Origin: Pseudomonadota bacterium
GTDB lineage: Bacteria > Pseudomonadota > Gammaproteobacteria > Burkholderiales > Burkholderiaceae_F
Length of the DNA: 13,566 nt
Reading direction: 5' to 3'
Assembly: GCA_023443095.1 (NCBI GenBank)
Contig: JAEZVV010000024.1
Span: 1 to 13,566 of the forward strand
This document shows, in pieces, positions 6,376-13,566 of the stretch. Numbering within the stretch: position 1 is the first letter of the stretch; every line of letters begins with the position of its first letter. A program made the position numbers and the translations under genes. The notes beneath the pieces were generated by a model, which saw nothing but the letters and a program-made list of their open reading frames with translations, had not been told where the DNA came from and did no database searches.

Positions 6376-7659
6376 ATGAGCACGCCAGCAAGCGCCGCCG
6401 CGAAAAGCCTCAGACATCGGCAGTGGTCGGTGGCCATCATGTCGACCATCGCTTTCACCGTGTGTTTTGCGGTGTGGATGATGTTCGGCGTGATCGGCAT
6501 TCCGATCAAGAAAGCGCTCGATCTCAACGCCACCCAGTTCGGCATCCTGGCGGCAACGCCAGTGCTCACCGGCTCGCTGATCCGCGTTCCGCTAGGCATG
6601 TGGACCGACCGCTACGGCGGCCGCATCGTCTTCTTCTGCATCATGGCGGTGACGGTGATCCCGATCTGGCTGATCGGCTACGCCACCGAATACTGGCAGT
6701 TCCTGGTGCTCGGGCTGTTCGTCGGGCTGGCGGGCGGTTCGTTTTCGGTCGGCACCCCGTACGTGGCGCGCTGGTTCGACCGCGGCCAGCAGGGCCTGGC
6801 GATGGGGGTCTTCGGCGCCGGCAACTCGGGAGCGGCGGTCAACAAGTTCGTCGCCCCGGCGATCGTGGTCGCGGTGGGTTGGACCTTCGTGCCACAGGTC
6901 TACGCGGTGGCGATGGCGGTGACGGCGATCGCGTTCTGGCTCTTCACCTATTCCGACCCCAAGCACCTCGTTCCCAGCCACGTCACCTGGCGCGAACAGC
7001 TCGCCGCGATGCGCGACCCCACGGTCTGGAAGTACTGCCAGTACTACTCGATCGTGTTCGGCGGCTACGTCGCGCTCGCCCTCTGGATGGTGCAGTACTA
7101 CGTGGGCGAGTTCGGGCTCGACATCCGCGTGGCGGCCTTGCTGGCCGCGTGTTTCTCTCTGCCGGGCGGGGTGCTGCGTGCGGTCGGCGGCTGGCTCTCC
7201 GACAAACACGGCGCGCACAAGGTCACCTGGTGGGTGTTGTGGGTGAGCTGGGTCTGCCTCTTCCTGCTCAGCTACCCGCCCACCACCTACACCATCAGCG
7301 GCATCAACGGCCCGATCGAGTTCCGCCTCGCGCTCAACGTCTACACCTTCACCGCGCTGATGTTCGTCCTCGGCGTGGCCTGGGCCTTCGGCAAAGCCAG
7401 CGTCTTCAAATACATCGCCGACGACTACCCGCACAACATCGGGACCATCTCCGGCGTGGTGGGCCTGGCCGGCGGCCTCGGCGGCTTCATCTTGCCGATC
7501 CTGTTCGGCGCCCTGGTCGACCTCACCGGCATCCGCTCCTCGGCCTTCATGTTGCTCTACGGCGTGGTCTGGGTCTCCCTGATCTGGATGTACCGCACCG
7601 AGATGCGCAAGACCGACGTCGTCAGCGGCCACGACACCGCGACCGCCGCGGCGCACTGA
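6376..7659 (+). CDS. narK1: NarK1-type nitrate transporter (major facilitator family)
   Basis: An inner-membrane transporter of 427 residues with about 12 hydrophobic helices. It belongs to the nitrate/nitrite porter group: R70 (TGSLIRVPLG) and R268 (GGVLRAVGG) match the two substrate-binding arginines of E. coli NarK (R89 and R305). The two glycine-rich nitrate signatures are at about 118-134 (LAGGSFSVGTPYVARWF) and 360-371 (GVVGLAGGLGGF). NarK1-type proteins are proposed to bring nitrate in with protons, starting respiration before nitrite is available for exchange; assignment of import here is from family and gene order. The ATG at 6376 follows AGAGAGGG by four bases. It is first in the narK1-narK2-narGH unit, with the FNR-type site 59-72 bp upstream of its start codon; narK2 begins 24 nt after its stop. 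Confidence 0.92.
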   Translation: MSTPASAAAKSLRHRQWSVAIMSTIAFTVCFAVWMMFGVIGIPIKKALDLNATQFGILAATPVLTGSLIRVPLGMWTDRYGGRIVFFCIMAVTVIPIWLIGYATEYWQFLVLGLFVGLAGGSFSVGTPYVARWFDRGQQGLAMGVFGAGNSGAAVNKFVAPAIVVAVGWTFVPQVYAVAMAVTAIAFWLFTYSDPKHLVPSHVTWREQLAAMRDPTVWKYCQYYSIVFGGYVALALWMVQYYVGEFGLDIRVAALLAACFSLPGGVLRAVGGWLSDKHGAHKVTWWVLWVSWVCLFLLSYPPTTYTISGINGPIEFRLALNVYTFTALMFVLGVAWAFGKASVFKYIADDYPHNIGTISGVVGLAGGLGGFILPILFGALVDLTGIRSSAFMLLYGVVWVSLIWMYRTEMRKTDVVSGHDTATAAAH

Positions 7660-7683
7660 ATTCAAACCGCAAAGGAAACCACC

Positions 7684-9096
7684 ATGAAGACCGACTCGGT
7701 CTCTGCCCCCCGCAAGGGACGGCTGTTGACGATCTGGACCCCGAACGACAAGCGTTTCTGGGAACAGGAAGGCGAGGCCATCGCCCGCATCAACCTGTGG
7801 ATCTCGGTGCCCTGCCTTTTCCTCGCCTTCGCGGTCTGGCAGCTGTGGAGCGTGGTAGCGGTCAACCTGCCGGCGCTGGGATTCAAGTTCAGCCCCAACC
7901 AGCTCTTCTGGCTGGCCGCCCTGCCCGCCTTGTCGGGAGCCACGCTGAGGATCTTCTACTCCTTCATGGTCCCCATCTTCGGCGGCCGCAACTGGACCGC
8001 GCTGTCGACCGCCTCGCTGCTGATTCCCACGATCGGCCTCGGCATCGCCATCCAGGACCCGAGCACCAGCTATTCGACCTTCCTCGTGCTCGCCCTCTTG
8101 TGCGGGCTGGGCGGCGGGAATTTCTCCTCGAGCATGGCCAACATCAGCTTCTTCTTCCCCACCGAGCGCAAGGGCTCGGCACTGGGGGTCAACGCCGGAC
8201 TCGGCAACCTCGGCGTCTCGGTGGTCCAGTTCCTGACTCCGCTGGTGATCGCCGTCGGCGTGCTCGGGCCGGTAGCCGGCGACGCTCAGATCATCCAGAC
8301 CGCCACCGGATCTCGCGAGATCTGGGCCCAGAACGCCGCCTTCATCTGGGTGCCGTGGATCGTGATCGCCTCGCTGCTCGCCTGGTTCTTCATGAACGAC
8401 ATCGCCAGCGCCAAGGCCTCGTTCTCCGACCAGGCCGTGATCTTCCGCCGCCAGCACAACTGGATCATGTGCTGGCTCTACCTCGGCACCTTCGGTTCGT
8501 TCATCGGATTCGCCGCCGGACTGCCGCTCCTGATCAAGAGCCAGTTCCCGCACGTCAACGCCCTGCAATACGCCTGGGTCGGCCCCCTGGTCGGCGCCGT
8601 CATCCGCCCCTTCGGCGGCTGGCTGGCCGATCGGCTGGGCGGCGCCCGGGTCACCTTCTGGGTCTTCGTCGTGATGATCGCGGGCATCGTCGGCGTGCTG
8701 CAGTTCTCGCCGCAGGCCGGCAATGCGGGCAACTTCGCCGGCTTTTTCTCGATGTTCATCGTGCTCTTCGTCGCCACCGGGATCGGCAACGGCTCGACCT
8801 TCCGCATGATCCCCGTGATCTTCCTGACCCAGCACCAGCGCGCCGCCGCCGGCCAGGGGCAGGCCGCCCAGGAGCAGGCGGTGCGCGACGGCAACAAGGA
8901 AGCGGCGGCCGTGCTCGGCTTCACCGGCGCGATCGGCGCCTACGGCGGCTTCTTCATTCCCAAGAGCTACGGCACCTCGATCGAAATGATGGGCAGCCCC
9001 GAGGGTGCTCTATACGCCTTCATCGTCTTCTACCTCTCCTGCGTGGTCACGACCTGGTGGTTCTACAGCCGCCGCAACGCACCGATGCCGTGCTGA
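7684..9096 (+). CDS. narK2: NarK2-type nitrate/nitrite antiporter (major facilitator family)
   Basis: The second porter has 470 residues, close to the 468 of Pseudomonas aeruginosa NarK2, and about 12 membrane helices after a 35-residue cytoplasmic N-terminus. Nitrate signature 1 is at 141-158 (GLGGGNFSSSMANISFFF) and signature 2 at about 413-426 (FTGAIGAYGGFFIP); R89 (SGATLRIFYSF) and R308 (AVIRPFGGW) match the two conserved substrate-binding arginines. This type is generally assigned as nitrate/nitrite exchanger, supplying NarG and removing the toxic product. In Paracoccus the two types are fused as one protein; here they are separate. AAAGGAAA lies before the ATG at 7684. The gap to narK1 is 24 nt and to narG 42 nt, supporting one transcript. 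Confidence 0.93.
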   Translation: MKTDSVSAPRKGRLLTIWTPNDKRFWEQEGEAIARINLWISVPCLFLAFAVWQLWSVVAVNLPALGFKFSPNQLFWLAALPALSGATLRIFYSFMVPIFGGRNWTALSTASLLIPTIGLGIAIQDPSTSYSTFLVLALLCGLGGGNFSSSMANISFFFPTERKGSALGVNAGLGNLGVSVVQFLTPLVIAVGVLGPVAGDAQIIQTATGSREIWAQNAAFIWVPWIVIASLLAWFFMNDIASAKASFSDQAVIFRRQHNWIMCWLYLGTFGSFIGFAAGLPLLIKSQFPHVNALQYAWVGPLVGAVIRPFGGWLADRLGGARVTFWVFVVMIAGIVGVLQFSPQAGNAGNFAGFFSMFIVLFVATGIGNGSTFRMIPVIFLTQHQRAAAGQGQAAQEQAVRDGNKEAAAVLGFTGAIGAYGGFFIPKSYGTSIEMMGSPEGALYAFIVFYLSCVVTTWWFYSRRNAPMPC

Positions 9097-9106
9097 CCAC
9101 CCTCCC

Positions 9107-9122
9107 GAATCACGGAATCACG
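9107..9122 (+). repeat. Tandem 8-bp repeat in the narK2-narG gap
   Basis: GAATCACG occurs twice without a gap (9107-9114 and 9115-9122), directly followed by GAACGGAG, which includes the narG ribosome-binding site. It may be a chance duplication or a trace of slippage; no function is evident. Confidence 0.5.
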
Positions 9123-9138
9123 AACGGAGCTTCATGAC

Positions 9139-12100
9139 ATGAGCAATCTTCTCGACCGGCTGAGTTTCTTCAAGCGCGAAGGCGAAACCTTTGCCAACGG
9201 CCACGGCATCACCACGCAGGAAAACCGCGCCTGGGAGGACGCCTACCGCAAGCGCTGGCAGCACGACAAGATCGTGCGCTCGACCCACGGCGTGAACTGC
9301 ACCGGTTCCTGCAGCTGGAAGATCTATGTGAAAGGCGGGATCGTCACCTGGGAGACCCAGCAGACCGACTACCCGCGCACCCGCCCCGACCTTCCCAACC
9401 ACGAGCCGCGCGGCTGCGCCCGCGGCGCCAGCTACAGCTGGTACCTCTATTCGGCCAACCGCCTCAAGTACCCGATGGTGCGCGGCCGCCTGATCCGTCT
9501 GTGGCGCGAAGCGCGCAAGACGATGAGCCCGGTGGCGGCGTGGAAGAGCATCGTCGAGGACAACACCAAGCGCCGCGAATACCAGAGCAAGCGCGGGCTG
9601 GGCGGCTTCATCCGCAGCAGCTGGGACGAAGTCAACGAGATCATCGCCACCGCCAACGTCTACACCGCCAAGACCTACGGACCGGACCGCATCGTCGGCT
9701 TCTCGCCGATCCCGGCGATGAGCATGGTCAGCTACGCCGCCGGCAGCCGCTACCTCTCGCTCATCGGCGGTGTGTGTATGAGCTTCTACGACTGGTACTG
9801 CGACCTGCCGCCGTCCTCCCCCCAGACCTGGGGCGAGCAGACCGACGTGCCGGAATCGGCCGACTGGTACAACTCGACCTACATCATCGCCTGGGGCAGC
9901 AACGTGCCCCAGACCCGCACCCCCGACGCACATTTCTTCACCGAAGTCCGCTACAAGGGCGCCAAGACCGTCGCCATCACCCCCGACTACTCCGAGGTCG
10001 CCAAGCTCGGCGACGAGTGGCTGCACCCCAAGCAAGGCACCGACGCCGCACTCGGCATGGCGATGGGCCACGTGATCCTCAAGGAGTTCTACCTCGACCG
10101 CCAGGTTCCGTATTTCGAGGACTACGCCCGCCGCTACACCGACCTGCCGGTGCTGGTGCGCCTGCGCGCCGACGGCGACCGCTACGTTCCCGACCGCACC
10201 CTGCGCGCGAGCGACTTCGACGGCGCGCTCGGCCAGACCAACAACCCCGACTGGAAGACGCTCGCCATCGAAGAGCCCAGCGGCAAGATCGTCCTTCCCA
10301 ACGGCTCGATCGGCTTCCGCTGGGGCGAGGCCGACGGCAAGACCGGCAAATGGAACCTCGAGGCCAAGGACGCAGGTGACAACCGCGAGGTGAAGCTCGC
10401 GCTCAGCCTGCTCGAGCACCAGGACGGCGTGGTCCCGGTTGCCTTCCCCTACTTCGGCGGCATCGCAAGCGCACACTTCGACGCCAACCCCGTCCAGGAC
10501 GTGCTGATCCGCAAGGTCCCGGTCAAGAAGCTGCAGCTGGGCGGCGAAGAAGTCCTGGTCGCCAGCATCTACGACCTGACGCTCGCCAACTACGGCGTCG
10601 ACCGCGGTCTGGGCGGCGAGCACCTGCCGGCGAGTTACGCCGACAACCAACCCTACACCCCGGCCTGGCAGGAAAAGATCACCGGAGTCCCGGCCGAGCA
10701 GGTGGCGCGGATCGCGCGCGAATTCGCCAGCAACGCCGAAAAGACCCGCGGCAAGTCGATGGTCATCATCGGCGCGGCGATGAACCACTGGTACCACGCC
10801 GACATGAACTACCGCGCCGTCATCAACATGTTGATGTTGTGCGGCTGCATCGGCCAGAGCGGCGGCGGCTGGTCGCACTACGTCGGGCAGGAAAAGCTGC
10901 GCCCGCAGACCGGCTGGACCCCGCTCGCCTTCGCGCTCGACTGGGCCCGGCCGCCGCGCCACCAGAACTCGACCAGCTTCTGGTACGCGCACACCGACCA
11001 GTGGCGCTACGAGCGCCTGGGCGTCGAGGAGATCCTCTCGCCGCTCGCCGACAAGTCCAAGTTCCAGGGCAGCCTGATCGACTTCAACGTGCGCGCCGAA
11101 CGCATGGGCTGGCTGCCCTCGGCGCCGCAGCTGAAGACCAACCCGCTGCAGCTCACTCGCGACGCGGCGGCGGCCGGGCTCGACCCCAAGGACTACGCGG
11201 TGCGCTCGCTCAAGGACGGCAGCTTGAAGATGAGCTGCGAGGATCCCGACAACCCCGCCAACTTCCCGCGCAACCTGTTCGTGTGGCGCTCCAACCTGCT
11301 CGGCTCCTCGGGCAAGGGGCATGAATATTTCTTGAAGCACCTGCTGGGCACGAGCAACGGCGTGATGGGCAAGGACCTCGGGCAGGAGGGCGGAGTCAAG
11401 CCGATGGAAGTGGCCTGGAACGACCAGGCGCCCGAAGGCAAGCTCGACCTGCTGGTCACGCTCGACTTCCGCATGAGCACCACCTGCCTTTACTCCGACA
11501 TCGTGCTTCCCACCGCCAGCTGGTACGAGAAGAACGACCTCAACACCAGCGACATGCACCCCTTCATCCATCCGCTCTCGACCGCGGTCGATCCGGTGTG
11601 GGAATCGAAGAGCGACTGGGAGATCTACAAGGGCATCGCCAAGAAATTCTCCGAAGTCGCGGTGGGCGAGCTGGGCGTGGAAAAGGACCTGGTGCTCGTG
11701 CCCACCCTGCACGACACCCCGACCGAACTCGCCCAGGCGCTCTCCGTCAAGGACTGGAAGGCGGGCGAATGCGAGCTGATCCCGGGCAAGACCGCGCCCC
11801 AGATGATCGTGGTCGAGCGCGACTACCCCAACACCTACAAGCGCTTCACCTCGCTCGGACCGCTGATGAGCAAGGTCGGCAACGGCGGCAAGGGCATCGC
11901 CTGGAAGACCGAGGAGGAAGTGCGGGCGCTCGGCGACCTGAACGGGATCGTGACCGAAGAGGGCGTGAGCAAGGGCCTGCCGCGGATCGAGACCGACATC
12001 GACGCGGCCGAGGTGATCCTGATGCTCGCGCCGGAAACCAACGGTCATGTGGCGGTCAAGGCCTGGGGCGCTCTCAGCAAGATCACCGGGGTCGACCACG

Positions 12101-12909
12101 TCCACCTGGCGGCCTCGAGCGAACACGAAAAGATCCGCTTCCGCGACATCCAGGCGCAGCCGCGCAAGATCATCTCCAGCCCGACCTGGTCCGGGCTCGA
12201 GAGCGAAAAGGTCAGCTACAACGCCGGGTACACCAATGTGCACGAGCTGATCCCCTGGCGCACCCTCACCGGCCGCCAGCAGTTCTACCAGGACCACCCG
12301 TGGATGCTCGCTTTCGGCGAAAGCATGGTGGTCTACCGGCCGCCGGTCGACATGAAGGCGGTGGCCCCGGCGCAGAGCACGGTCAAGGGCAACGGCAACA
12401 AGGAGGTGGTGCTCAACTTCATCACCCCGCACCAGAAGTGGGGCATCCACTCGACCTACAGCGACAACCTCTTGATGCTCACGCTCAACCGCGGCGGGCC
12501 GGTGGTGTGGATCTGCGAAGACGACGCCCGCGCCGCCGGCATCGTCGATAACGACTGGATCGAGCTCTACAACACCAACGGCGCGATCGCCGCGCGCGCG
12601 GTGGTGAGCCAGCGCGTCAAGCCCGGCATGTGTTTGATGTACCACGCCCAGGAAAAGATCGTGAACACCCCGGGCTCGGAGATCACCGGCTGCCGCGGCG
12701 GCATCCACAACTCGGTCACTCGCATCGTCACCAAGCCGACCCACATGATCGGCGGTTATGCGCAGCTCTCTTACGGCTTCAACTACTACGGAACGATAGG
12801 AACGAACCGGGACGAGTTCGTCGTCGTGCGCAAGATGAACAAGGTCGATTGGATGGACTCCCCCAACCCCGACGCCGCGGCCCAGGCCGCCGCCGCTGCC
12901 AACGCTTAA
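9139..12909 (+). CDS. narG: NarG, catalytic subunit of membrane-bound respiratory nitrate reductase
   Basis: NarG reduces nitrate to nitrite on the cytoplasmic face of the inner membrane, in complex with NarH and NarI, using a bis-molybdopterin guanine dinucleotide cofactor. The 1256-residue product is collinear with E. coli NarG. The FS0 [4Fe-4S] ligands appear as H50, C54, C58 and C93, and the molybdenum ligand as D222 in SFYDWYCDLPP, at the same numbers as in E. coli. Other conserved stretches include GSNVPQTRTPDAHFF, the MNHWYHADMNYR region and HQKWGIHSTYSDN. The N-terminal RSTHGVN motif is the remnant twin-arginine-like region bound by the chaperone NarJ. The C-terminus ends in an Ala-rich tail. 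GGAG at 9126-9129 precedes the ATG at 9139; an out-of-frame ATG lies at 9134. A large open frame on the opposite strand is a shadow of GC-rich codons. Confidence 0.98.
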   Translation: MSNLLDRLSFFKREGETFANGHGITTQENRAWEDAYRKRWQHDKIVRSTHGVNCTGSCSWKIYVKGGIVTWETQQTDYPRTRPDLPNHEPRGCARGASYSWYLYSANRLKYPMVRGRLIRLWREARKTMSPVAAWKSIVEDNTKRREYQSKRGLGGFIRSSWDEVNEIIATANVYTAKTYGPDRIVGFSPIPAMSMVSYAAGSRYLSLIGGVCMSFYDWYCDLPPSSPQTWGEQTDVPESADWYNSTYIIAWGSNVPQTRTPDAHFFTEVRYKGAKTVAITPDYSEVAKLGDEWLHPKQGTDAALGMAMGHVILKEFYLDRQVPYFEDYARRYTDLPVLVRLRADGDRYVPDRTLRASDFDGALGQTNNPDWKTLAIEEPSGKIVLPNGSIGFRWGEADGKTGKWNLEAKDAGDNREVKLALSLLEHQDGVVPVAFPYFGGIASAHFDANPVQDVLIRKVPVKKLQLGGEEVLVASIYDLTLANYGVDRGLGGEHLPASYADNQPYTPAWQEKITGVPAEQVARIAREFASNAEKTRGKSMVIIGAAMNHWYHADMNYRAVINMLMLCGCIGQSGGGWSHYVGQEKLRPQTGWTPLAFALDWARPPRHQNSTSFWYAHTDQWRYERLGVEEILSPLADKSKFQGSLIDFNVRAERMGWLPSAPQLKTNPLQLTRDAAAAGLDPKDYAVRSLKDGSLKMSCEDPDNPANFPRNLFVWRSNLLGSSGKGHEYFLKHLLGTSNGVMGKDLGQEGGVKPMEVAWNDQAPEGKLDLLVTLDFRMSTTCLYSDIVLPTASWYEKNDLNTSDMHPFIHPLSTAVDPVWESKSDWEIYKGIAKKFSEVAVGELGVEKDLVLVPTLHDTPTELAQALSVKDWKAGECELIPGKTAPQMIVVERDYPNTYKRFTSLGPLMSKVGNGGKGIAWKTEEEVRALGDLNGIVTEEGVSKGLPRIETDIDAAEVILMLAPETNGHVAVKAWGALSKITGVDHVHLAASSEHEKIRFRDIQAQPRKIISSPTWSGLESEKVSYNAGYTNVHELIPWRTLTGRQQFYQDHPWMLAFGESMVVYRPPVDMKAVAPAQSTVKGNGNKEVVLNFITPHQKWGIHSTYSDNLLMLTLNRGGPVVWICEDDARAAGIVDNDWIELYNTNGAIAARAVVSQRVKPGMCLMYHAQEKIVNTPGSEITGCRGGIHNSVTRIVTKPTHMIGGYAQLSYGFNYYGTIGTNRDEFVVVRKMNKVDWMDSPNPDAAAQAAAAANA

Positions 12910-12920
12910 AGGAGCCGACC

Positions 12921-13566
12921 ATGAAAGTCAGAGCGCAAATCGGCATGGTCCTCAACCTGGACAAGTGCATCGGCTGCCACACCTGCTCGGTCACCTGCAA
13001 AAACGTCTGGACCAGCCGCCCCGGCGTCGAATACGCCTGGTTCAACAACGTCGAGACCAAGCCCGGCATCGGCTACCCCAAGCAGTGGGAGAACCAGGAG
13101 AAATGGAAGGGCGGTTGGGAGCGCAAGCCCAACGGCAAGCTGCAGTTGAAGCAGGGCGGCAAGGCGAGCGTCCTGATGAAGCTTTTCTCCAACCCCAACC
13201 TGCCGCAGATCGACGACTACTACGAACCCTTCACCTTCGATTACGAACACCTGCACAACGCGCCGGAATCGAAGGCCTCGCCCACCGCCCGCCCGCGTTC
13301 GCTGGTCACCGGCGAGCGGATGGAGAAAATCGAGTGGGGGCCGAACTGGGAGGAGATCCTCGGCGGCGAGTTCGCCAAGCGGTCCAAGGACAGCAACTTC
13401 GACGGCATGCAGAAGGAGATCTTCGGCGAGTTCGAGAAGACCTTCATGATGTACATGCCGCGGCTGTGCGAGCACTGCCTCAACCCCGCCTGCGTGGCGA
13501 GCTGCCCCTCGGGCTCGATCTACAAGCGCGAGGAAGACGGCATCGTGCTGGTCGACCAGGACAAGT
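12921..13566 (+). CDS. narH: NarH, iron-sulfur subunit of respiratory nitrate reductase (5' part only)
   Basis: NarH carries electrons from the NarI hemes to NarG through one [3Fe-4S] and three [4Fe-4S] clusters. The window holds the first 215 codons of an expected roughly 510-520. Visible cluster motifs are C16/C19/C22/C26 in KCIGCHTCSVTCKNVW and C183/C186/C191/C195 in RLCEHCLNPACVASCP. The text is collinear with E. coli NarH, including YAWFNNVETKPG and ARPRSLVTGERM. The gene runs off the right edge at DQDK; the last base, T, fits the next conserved Cys codon. AAAGGAG at 12908-12914 overlaps the narG stop and sets the start at 12921, 11 nt after narG. narJ and narI should follow outside the window. 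Confidence 0.97.
   Translation, partial: MKVRAQIGMVLNLDKCIGCHTCSVTCKNVWTSRPGVEYAWFNNVETKPGIGYPKQWENQEKWKGGWERKPNGKLQLKQGGKASVLMKLFSNPNLPQIDDYYEPFTFDYEHLHNAPESKASPTARPRSLVTGERMEKIEWGPNWEEILGGEFAKRSKDSNFDGMQKEIFGEFEKTFMMYMPRLCEHCLNPACVASCPSGSIYKREEDGIVLVDQDK

Noticed and set aside
6348..9137. A 929-codon plus-strand frame across narK1 and narK2.
   Set aside because: It is out of frame with two clear transporters, is Arg/Pro/His-rich without hydrophobic helices, and has no domain; it is a GC-driven shadow.
9118..12744. A 1208-codon open frame on the minus strand opposite narG.
   Set aside because: It is the mirror of narG codons in a high-GC genome: its sequence is dominated by Val, Ala, Gly, Asp, His and Arg, it has no recognisable domain, and narG on the other strand is matched end to end.
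1..13566. An undescribed system, mobile element, CRISPR array or RNA gene in the window.
   Set aside because: Genes of known families and short spacers fill the whole length; I found no transposase, terminal inverted repeats, regularly spaced repeats or tRNA-like cloverleaf on reading both strands.

Overview
The window is a nitrate-respiration locus. It carries the end of a periplasmic nitrate reductase (nap) operon and the start of a membrane-bound nitrate reductase (nar) operon, with an outer-membrane protein gene and a nitrate-sensing two-component system between them. The strong GC bias, the GC-rich third codon positions, the narX-narL / narK1-narK2-narG-narH order and the NapGH-type nap operon suggest a denitrifying or nitrate-reducing proteobacterium. 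A betaproteobacterium of the Rhodocyclales type (Thauera/Azoarcus-like) fits best, but this is inference from gene order and composition; no 16S rRNA or other taxonomic marker is present.

Left part (1-2171, + strand): napG, napH and napB overlap by ATGA junctions and end at a strong hairpin with a T-run. napA and the other early nap genes are presumably just upstream of the window. Middle (2252-6155, - strand): an OmpA-family protein with signal peptide, beta-barrel-like N-terminal part, a run of 15 prolines and a C-terminal peptidoglycan-binding domain; then narL and narX, read narX to narL and closed by their own intrinsic terminator. Right part (6376-13566, + strand): narK1, narK2, narG and the first 215 codons of narH, tightly spaced as one operon that should continue into narJ and narI.

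The 220-bp region between the divergent narX and narK1 starts holds a near-perfect FNR/Anr-type site (TTGAT-N4-ATCAT). Its position fits a class II promoter for narK1. A weaker inverted pair resembling a NarL 7-2-7 site lies closer to narX. A consistent picture is: low oxygen acts through an FNR-type regulator; nitrate is sensed by the NarX P-box and relayed to NarL; NarK1/NarK2 move nitrate in and nitrite out; NarGHI reduces nitrate on the cytoplasmic side of the membrane. NapAB reduces nitrate in the periplasm, with electrons from quinol delivered through NapH and NapG.

Every gene falls in a known family and I see no mobile element, tRNA, rRNA, CRISPR array or clearly novel system. The points worth a second look are small: the nap/nar juxtaposition with an OmpA gene between, regulatory sites in the divergent region, a Cys-rich possible extension and an internal Cys cluster in NarX, the Ala/Pro tail of NapG, the 15-proline run in the OmpA protein, and the narG leader.
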